A stretch of DNA of 64,000 bases from Doris montereyensis (Eukaryota; Mollusca; Gastropoda; Nudibranchia; Dorididae): NCBI GenBank assembly GCA_037039925.1, contig JAXRKP010000566.1:45001-109000 (forward strand), written 5' to 3'. Below, one piece after another: positions 58,140-64,000 of this stretch (its first letter is position 1; each line of letters starts with the position of its first letter). A program made the translations under genes and the position numbers. The notes below the pieces were generated by a model. The model saw only the letters and a list, made by a program, of their open reading frames with translations. It searched no databases and had not been told where the DNA came from.

Positions 58140-58822
58140 GTTGTTCAATTTGAAAAGGTTAGCAGCTACATGCTAGTATGTCGCCTGTGTCTGTTTTTTT
58201 TTTCGATTTGAAAAGGTTAGCAGCTATGTGCTAGTATGTCGCCTGTGTCTGTTTTTCGATTTGAAAAGGTTAGCAGTTATGTGCTAGTATTTCGCCTGTG
58301 TCTGTTTTTCAATTTGAAAAGGCCAGCATCTATGTACTAGTATTTCGCCTGTGTCTGTTTTTCAATTTGAAAAGGTTAGCATCTATGTACTAGTATTTCG
58401 CCTGTGTCTGTTTTTCAATTTGAAAAGGTTAGCAGTTATGTGCTAGTATTTCGCCTGTGTCTGTTTTTCAATTTGAAAAGGTTAGCAGTTATGTGCTAGT
58501 ATTTCGCCTGGGTCTGTTTTTCAATTTGAAAAGGTTAGCATCTATGTACTAGTATTTCACCTGTGTCTGTTTTTCAATTTGAAAAGGTTAGCATCTATGT
58601 ACTAGTATTTCGCCTGTGTCTGTTTTTCAATTCGAAAAGGTTAGCATCTATGTGCTAGTATTTCGCCTGTTGTCTGTTTTTCAATTTGAAAAGGTTAGCA
58701 TCTATGTACTAGTATTTCGCCTGTTGTTTTTCAATTTGAAAGGGTTAGCACCTTTGTGATAGTATGTCGCCTGTGTCTGTTTTTCAATTTGAAAAGGTTA
58801 GCAGCTATGTACTAGTATGTCG
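58140..58822. repeat. About 53-bp minisatellite, 13 copies
   Basis: Units of TTTTTCAATTTGAAAAGGTT, AGCATCTATGTACTAGTATT and TCGCCTGTGTCTG. The core TTCAATTTGAAAA contains a palindrome (TTCAAATTGAA-like) in every unit. Confidence 0.95.
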
Positions 58823-58919
58823 CTTGTCATCTTGCTGTTTACACTTTAGTTGTTTATTCGGAGATTACGGCATAATTTGTTTATATTATGGTAGACAGTG
58901 TAGGTTACTTAAAAAAAAA

Positions 58920-59210
58920 CATGATTTCACACCCACAACTAACTTAGATGATTTCGGGGGTTTTGATAGGATTTTTAATTTTGCCCGGACACGTGTACAC
59001 AGTGTTGTGATATGCACACGGGATCTCTTTTTTATCGTCCGTCTCCGATGGGACTAGACGTCGAGCCATCTACCTGAACCAGGGGGGAGAGGAGATTTTG
59101 CTCGAAGAAACTCGAAAACATTTTCAACCGTTGGCGGTGCTCAAACCCACTACCTTTTGGTTGAGAGGCCGGCATCTTGCCTGCTTGACTACCGAGTTCT
59201 CCCGTGTAGA
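58920..59210 (-). mobile_element. SINE family A
   Basis: Contains CACCCACAACTAACTTAGAT, GATGGGACTAGACGTCGAGC and the inverted head (GCTCAAACCCACTACCTTTT, GAGAGGCCGGCATCTTGCCT). Middle body is partly deleted. Confidence 0.8.
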
Positions 59211-59276
59211 TTGCAATAGAAGACAAGCATTGTTATCGTTGCGATGTTGGTGCGGGCGGCCACTGCTCCTGGTTTT

Positions 59277-60213
59277 ACAGTAGTAGTTTATCTCTCGCCT
59301 TGCTGTTTCCACTCAGTAGTAGTTTATCTCTCGTCTTGCTGTTTCCACTTAGTAGTAGTTTATCTCTCGTCTTGCTGTTTCCACTTAGTAGTAGTTTATC
59401 TCTCGCCTTGCTGTTTCCACTTAGTAGTAGTTTATCTCTCGCCTTGCTGTTTCCACTTAGTAGTAGTTTATCTCTCGTCTTGCTGTTTCCACTCAGTAGT
59501 AGTTTATCTCTCGTCTTGCTGTTTCCACTTAGTAGTAGTTTATCTCTCGCCTTGCTGTTTCCACTTAGTAGTAGTTTATCTCTCGCCTTGCTGTTTCCAC
59601 TTAGTAGTAGTTTATCTCTCGCCTTGCTGTTTCCACTCAGTCGTAGTTTATCTCTCGTCTTGCTGTTTCCACTCAGTCGTAGTTTATCTCTCGTCTTGCT
59701 GTTTCCACTCAGTAGTAGTTTATCTCTCGCCTTGCTGTTTCCACTCAGTAGTAGTTTATCTCTCGCCTTGCTGTTTCCACTCAGTAGTAGTTTATCTCTC
59801 GCCTTGCTGTTTCCACTCAGTAGTAGTTTATCTCTCGCCTTGCTGTTTCCACTTTGTAGTAGTTTATCTCTCGCCTTGCTGTTTCCACTTTGTAGTAGTT
59901 TATCTCTCGCCTTGCTGTTTCCACTCAGTCGTAGTTTATCTCTCGCCTTGCTGTTTCCACTCAGTCTTAGTTTATCTCTCGCCTTGCTGTTTCCACTTAG
60001 TAGTAGTTTATCTCTCGTCTTGCTGTTTCCACTTAGTAGTAGTTTATCCCTCGCCTTGCTGTTTCCACTCAGTAGTAGTTTATCTCTCGCCTCGCTGTTT
60101 CCACTCAGTAGTAGTTTATCTCTCGCCTTGCTGTTTCCACTCAGTAGTAGTTTATCTCTCGCCTTGCTGTTTCCACTCAGTAGTAGTTTATCTCTCGCCT
60201 TGCTGTTTCCACT
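59277..60213. repeat. 36-bp minisatellite, 26 copies
   Basis: Very regular units AGTAGTAGTTTATCTCTCGC plus CTTGCTGTTTCCACTT. Because 36 is divisible by three and the unit has no stop in three of six frames, 300-residue ORFs occur on both strands (12-residue unit such as SGNSKARDKLLL on minus). Confidence 0.97.
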
Positions 60214-60377
60214 TAGTTCGTTCTGAAATTGGCGTATCATGGCAGACAGTGTAGATTACCAGGTTGGTCTTATTTCTTATTTCTCCCTTGCACTCTTTCG
60301 TGGTACACGACTGTAGTAATGCTACTAGATGTCTACCGTATGCTTAGAAGTATTATTATATATTGTCCTATCTGTAT

Positions 60378-60690
60378 GGGGGGACTCGGTAGTCAGAGGG
60401 AAGGTGTCGGCCTCTCATCCAAAAAGTAGTGGGTTCGAGCTCCGCCAACGTTTGAGCAATGTTCTCGAGTTTTTTAGAGCAAAACCTACCCCCCCCCCCA
60501 TCCCTGGTCTATATAGGTGGATCGACACCAAGTCCCATCCAAGACGGACGATAAAAAGGAGGTCCCGTGATCACAGCACTCTGTCCACGTTAAATATCGT
60601 TTGGCTGTTTACATGGCAGTCCGGGCAAAATTTAAAATCTCAAGATCACCTTAGTTGTAAATCACATACATCAAACCAAGTCCTAACTAT
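60378..60690 (+). mobile_element. SINE family A, full-length
   Basis: Head GGGGACTCGGTAGTCAGAGG and GTGGGTTCGAGCTCCGCCAA, body GGTGGATCGACACCAAGTCC, GACGATAAAAAGGAGGTCCC, and end AAGATCACCTTAGTTGTAAA. The best full copy on the plus strand. Confidence 0.88.
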
Positions 60691-60887
60691 ACATATAAAC
60701 CTGTTTTGAGAGAAAGACAACAACAAAAAAGAAGCTCGGCTCTACTCTAAAGTGCTTAGCTGCAAAGAGAACCTGGAGTTTGATCAAAATGCAGGTTTTA
60801 TCAACTTTGTGACATGCATAGACCGAACTTGGTTACTATAATTTTGGTTTCTTGTTGGTGATCGTTAGACAGAACAGTAGTTAGTTG

Positions 60888-61115
60888 ATTTGATTTGACT
60901 TACCCACTTCCACGACTAAGGACATCTTGGATTTTCTTTTGGTAGGATTATTGATTTTGCTCGGCTGCCCTGTGGACCAGTGGGGGGGGGGGGGGGGGTA
61001 GAGTTTGCTCAAAAAATCTCGATACAGTTTTTCAACCGTTGGCGAGGCTCGAACCCACTATCTTTTGGTTGAGAGGCCGACACTTTGCCTTTGGACTACC
61101 GAGTCTCCCCCCCAC
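60888..61115 (-). mobile_element. SINE family A, middle deleted
   Basis: Tail side TTGATTTGACTTACCCACTT; a G-run (60981-60997) replaces part of the body; inverted head GGCTCGAACCCACTATCTTT and ACTACCGAGTCTCCC. Confidence 0.82.
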
Positions 61116-61218
61116 CCCCAGTTAAATAGTTAGTTGACGACTATAATTCTGATAATGATCATCATAACTTCAACATCGTCAATTAATGTCTAGTTATGAC
61201 AATGCTACTTTGTGACTT

Positions 61219-62716
61219 TGAGTCGAGGAGATGCCTGTCATGATCAGCCTGTTTCCTAGACGATGCCTGTCATGATCAGCCTGTTTCCTAGACGATGCCT
61301 GTCATGATCAGCCTGTTTCCTAGACGATGCCTGTCATGATCAGCCTGTTTCCTAGGAGATGCCTGTCATGATCAGCCTGTTTCCTAGACGATGCCTGTCA
61401 TGATCAGACTGTTTCCTAGGAGATGCCTGTCATGATCAGCCTGTTTCCTAGACGATGCCTGTCATGATCAGCCTGTTTCCTAGACGATGCCTGTCATGAT
61501 CAGCCTGTTTCCTAGACGATGTCTGTCATGATCAGCCTGTTTCCTAGACGATGCCTGTCATGATCAGCCTGTTTCCTAGACGATGCCTGTCATGGTCAGC
61601 CTGTTTCCTTGGAGATGCCTGTCATGATCACACTGTTTCCTAGGCGATGCCTGTCATGATCAGACTGTTTCCTAGGAGATGCCTGTCATGATCAGCCTGT
61701 TTCCTAGACGATGCCTGTCATGATCACACTGTTTCCTTGGAGATGCCTGTCATGATCAGACTGTTTCCTAGGAGATGCCTGCCATGATCAGACTGTTTCC
61801 TAGGAGATGCATATCATGGTCAGCCTGTTTCTTAGGAGATGCATATCATGGTCAGCCTGTTTCCTAGGAGATGCCTGTCATGATCAGGCTGTTTCCTACG
61901 CGATGCCTGTCATGATCAGGCTGTTTCCTAGGAGTTGCCTGTCATGATCAGACTGTTTCCTAGACGATGCCTGTCATAATTAGCCTGTTTCCTAGACGAT
62001 GCCTATCAATATCAGACTTTCCTAGACGATGCCTATCAATATCAGACTGTTTCCTAGACGATGCCTATCAATATCAGCCTGTTTCCTAGACGATGCCTGT
62101 CATAATTAGCCTGTTTCCTAGGAGATGCATATCATGGTCAGCCTGTTTCCTAGGAGATGCATATCATGATCAGGCTATTTCCTAGGAGATGCCTATCATG
62201 ATTAGGCTATTTCCTAGGAGATGCCTATCATGATCAGGCTATTTCCTAGGAGATGCCTATCATGATTAGGCTATTTCCTAGGAGATGCATATCATGATCA
62301 GGCTATTTCTAGGAGATGCCTATCAATATCAGACAGTTTCCTACGCGATGCCTGTCATGATCAGGCTGTTTCGTAGAGCTAGGAGATATATCATGTAGGA
62401 GTTGTCTGTCATAATTAGCCTGTTTCCCTAGGAGATGCATATCATGGTTAGCCTGTTTCTAGGAGGTGCCTGTCATGATTAGCCTGTTTCCTAGGAGATG
62501 CATATCATGATCAGCCTGTTTCCTAGGAGATGCATATCATGGTCAGCCTGTTTCCTAGGAGATGCATATCATGGTCAGCCTGTTTCCTAGGAGATGCATA
62601 TCATGATCAGCCTGTTTCCTAGGAGATGCATATCATGGTCAGCCTGTTTCCTAGGAGATGCATATCATGGTCAGCCTGTTTCTAGGAGATGCATATCATG
62701 GTCAGCCTGTTTCCTA
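61219..62716. repeat. 32-bp minisatellite, about 45 copies
   Basis: About 1.5 kb of GATGCCTGTCATGATCAGCC plus TGTTTCCTAGAC units in several variants (GATGCATATCATGGTC, GATGCCTATCAATATC). Variant types cluster: GACGATGCC at the start, GGAGATGCATATC at the end, indicating local spread. Confidence 0.97.
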
Positions 62717-62919
62717 TAATTCGTTCATTCTGACATCACTGTGTAACTGTGTACACGTGGTGGGCGGTTGGCAGGCAATGCTGGCAGTCCTTACCTCGGA
62801 ACTCTGTCTTTTCACGCTTCCATCTTGCCGTTGCCTCTTTATTCACCCTGACTATGGTGGACAGGGTGATTTTCAATGAACCAAACGAAGGTGGAAAAGG
62901 TGAATTCCAATTTTAGATC

Positions 62920-63200
62920 AATAAGATAAGATAAGATAAGATAAGATAAGATACAACTTTATTGTCGAAACGTGGCACATTCTTTTGACGTTACAATACC
63001 TTCAATATGATCATATGAAATACAACACTCCCCTACCATAAACAAATTATTCTTCACACACAAACAGCTTACATACGTTTAAACATTACGAGATCAAAAC
63101 ATGTATGACTAACAACAAAGTGAATTAACATTATTCTAATACATATAAAAGTAATCATTGCATTGAATAATGTTCAAATATTATGTAATAGTAGCAGTAA
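62920..63200 (-). mobile_element. Possible LINE 3' end with (TTATC)n tail
   Basis: The minus strand reads GACAATAAAGTTGTATCTTA followed by TCTTATCTTATC, the look of a non-LTR element 3' end with a five-base tail. No coding part is present. Confidence 0.45.
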
Positions 63201-63388
63201 ACTATGACAAACTGCCCCCCCCCGCCCCTAGTGTTTTGAGTGAGTACACGCGCAAGGGTTGTTGTTTGATGATAAAGGAGGAGTCATATTGATTTGTGTG
63301 GGAGTGAAAGAAACAATCAACATTGATTTGGAAACGTTTTTAAGTTGACGATGTGACAGTGGTGCGTGCGTGTGATTGACAGTACAGA

Positions 63389-63661
<273 letters not shown>

Positions 63662-63936
63662 GTAATTCTGACTAGTGTTGTGTTGAACAATTGGTTTTAC
63701 ACAATGTAATATAATGTTTTCCACCCTTAGAACTAGTGGGCGTGCTAGTTGAATAAATTTCCCACTTTGAAATGGTTTCTTCTTACAAGTTCCTGTATTG
63801 ACACAAATTGAAAGCTTTTCTTTTCACTTTTTATTTTTCTTTCTCTAAAATCTATCTTTTAAAATTGTTCATCATTATTTTTGAAAGCCGCTTCTTGCTA
63901 TTCTTAAATTCGTCATCATTCTTTTCTTCGTGTCAG

Positions 63937-64000
63937 GCCCTATTCAAGCCGTGACAGCGAACCCTTACGTTTCCTCCTCGGACTTGCCTTACATACATAG
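63937..64000 (+). CDS. Candidate second coding exon, runs off window
   Basis: Acceptor TTCTTCGTGTCAG at 63924-63936 is strong. In phase 1 the exon stays open to the window edge and reads PIQAVTANPYVSSSDLPYIH; the other two frames stop (TGA at 63952-63954, TAG at 63998-64000). Joined to the phase 1 donor after 50051 it completes a signal peptide, with a likely cleavage after IQA. Product unknown; intermediate exons cannot be excluded. Confidence 0.4.

Noticed and set aside
61219..62716. Possible CRISPR array (about 32-bp repeats)
   Set aside because: Repeats are directly head-to-tail without spacers, in an animal genome; it is a minisatellite.

Overview
This window reads as an animal nuclear genome. 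It is AT-rich and intron-rich, with eukaryotic GT-AG exons, two non-LTR retrotransposon types, tRNA-derived SINEs, foldback/MITE-like elements and many micro- and minisatellites. The one confidently identified gene is a cortactin (CTTN/Cortactin) orthologue. Protein differences from vertebrate cortactin and the repeat repertoire suggest an invertebrate, perhaps a gastropod mollusc. That taxonomic guess is inference only.

Cortactin occupies about 4.1-31.7 kb on the minus strand. The first coding exon (NTA acidic Arp2/3-binding motif) is at 31.6 kb. It is followed by the NTA linker, a series of 37-residue cortactin repeats (about 7.5) that bind F-actin, a charged helical exon, and a Glu/Pro-rich tandem-repeat exon. 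The gene ends in two alternative SH3 cassettes. Cassette A (16.05, 13.83 and 11.73 kb) and cassette B (8.63, 7.66, 5.42 and 4.16 kb) each encode a complete SH3 domain. Both have the same intron positions and phases, and each has its own stop codon. Splice phases allow one or the other at the C-terminus, giving about 571 aa (A) or 515 aa (B) after correcting single-base indels. Three coding places break frame by one base: the exon at 24.58 kb, the junction of the 20.88 and 17.33 kb exons, and the last exon at 4.16 kb. Two lie at or beside homopolymer runs, so assembly error is the simplest explanation, but the 24.58 kb repeat exon also has a poor donor and may be decaying.

Introns of the gene hold minisatellites (8.9, 12.4, 14.3, 22.6 and 23.8 kb), a CR1/Jockey-like RT remnant (18.5-19.6 kb), an RTE-like LINE remnant nested in a foldback element (6.2-7.6 kb), SINEs, and one of two copies of a TIR element. 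Directly upstream of the first coding exon lies a nearly full-length degenerate LINE (31.8-34.9 kb, minus strand) whose 5' end carries tandem monomers.

From 35 to 64 kb the window is mostly repeats: LINE 5'-end fragments, SINEs, long (GA)n/(CT)n, (AT)n and (CTA)n tracts, and minisatellites at 52.2, 58.1, 59.3 and 61.2 kb. The only coding signal I can support there is a plus-strand candidate signal-peptide exon at 49997-50051. It can be joined in phase to an exon beginning at 63937 and running off the window, which suggests the 5' end of a secreted or membrane protein gene.
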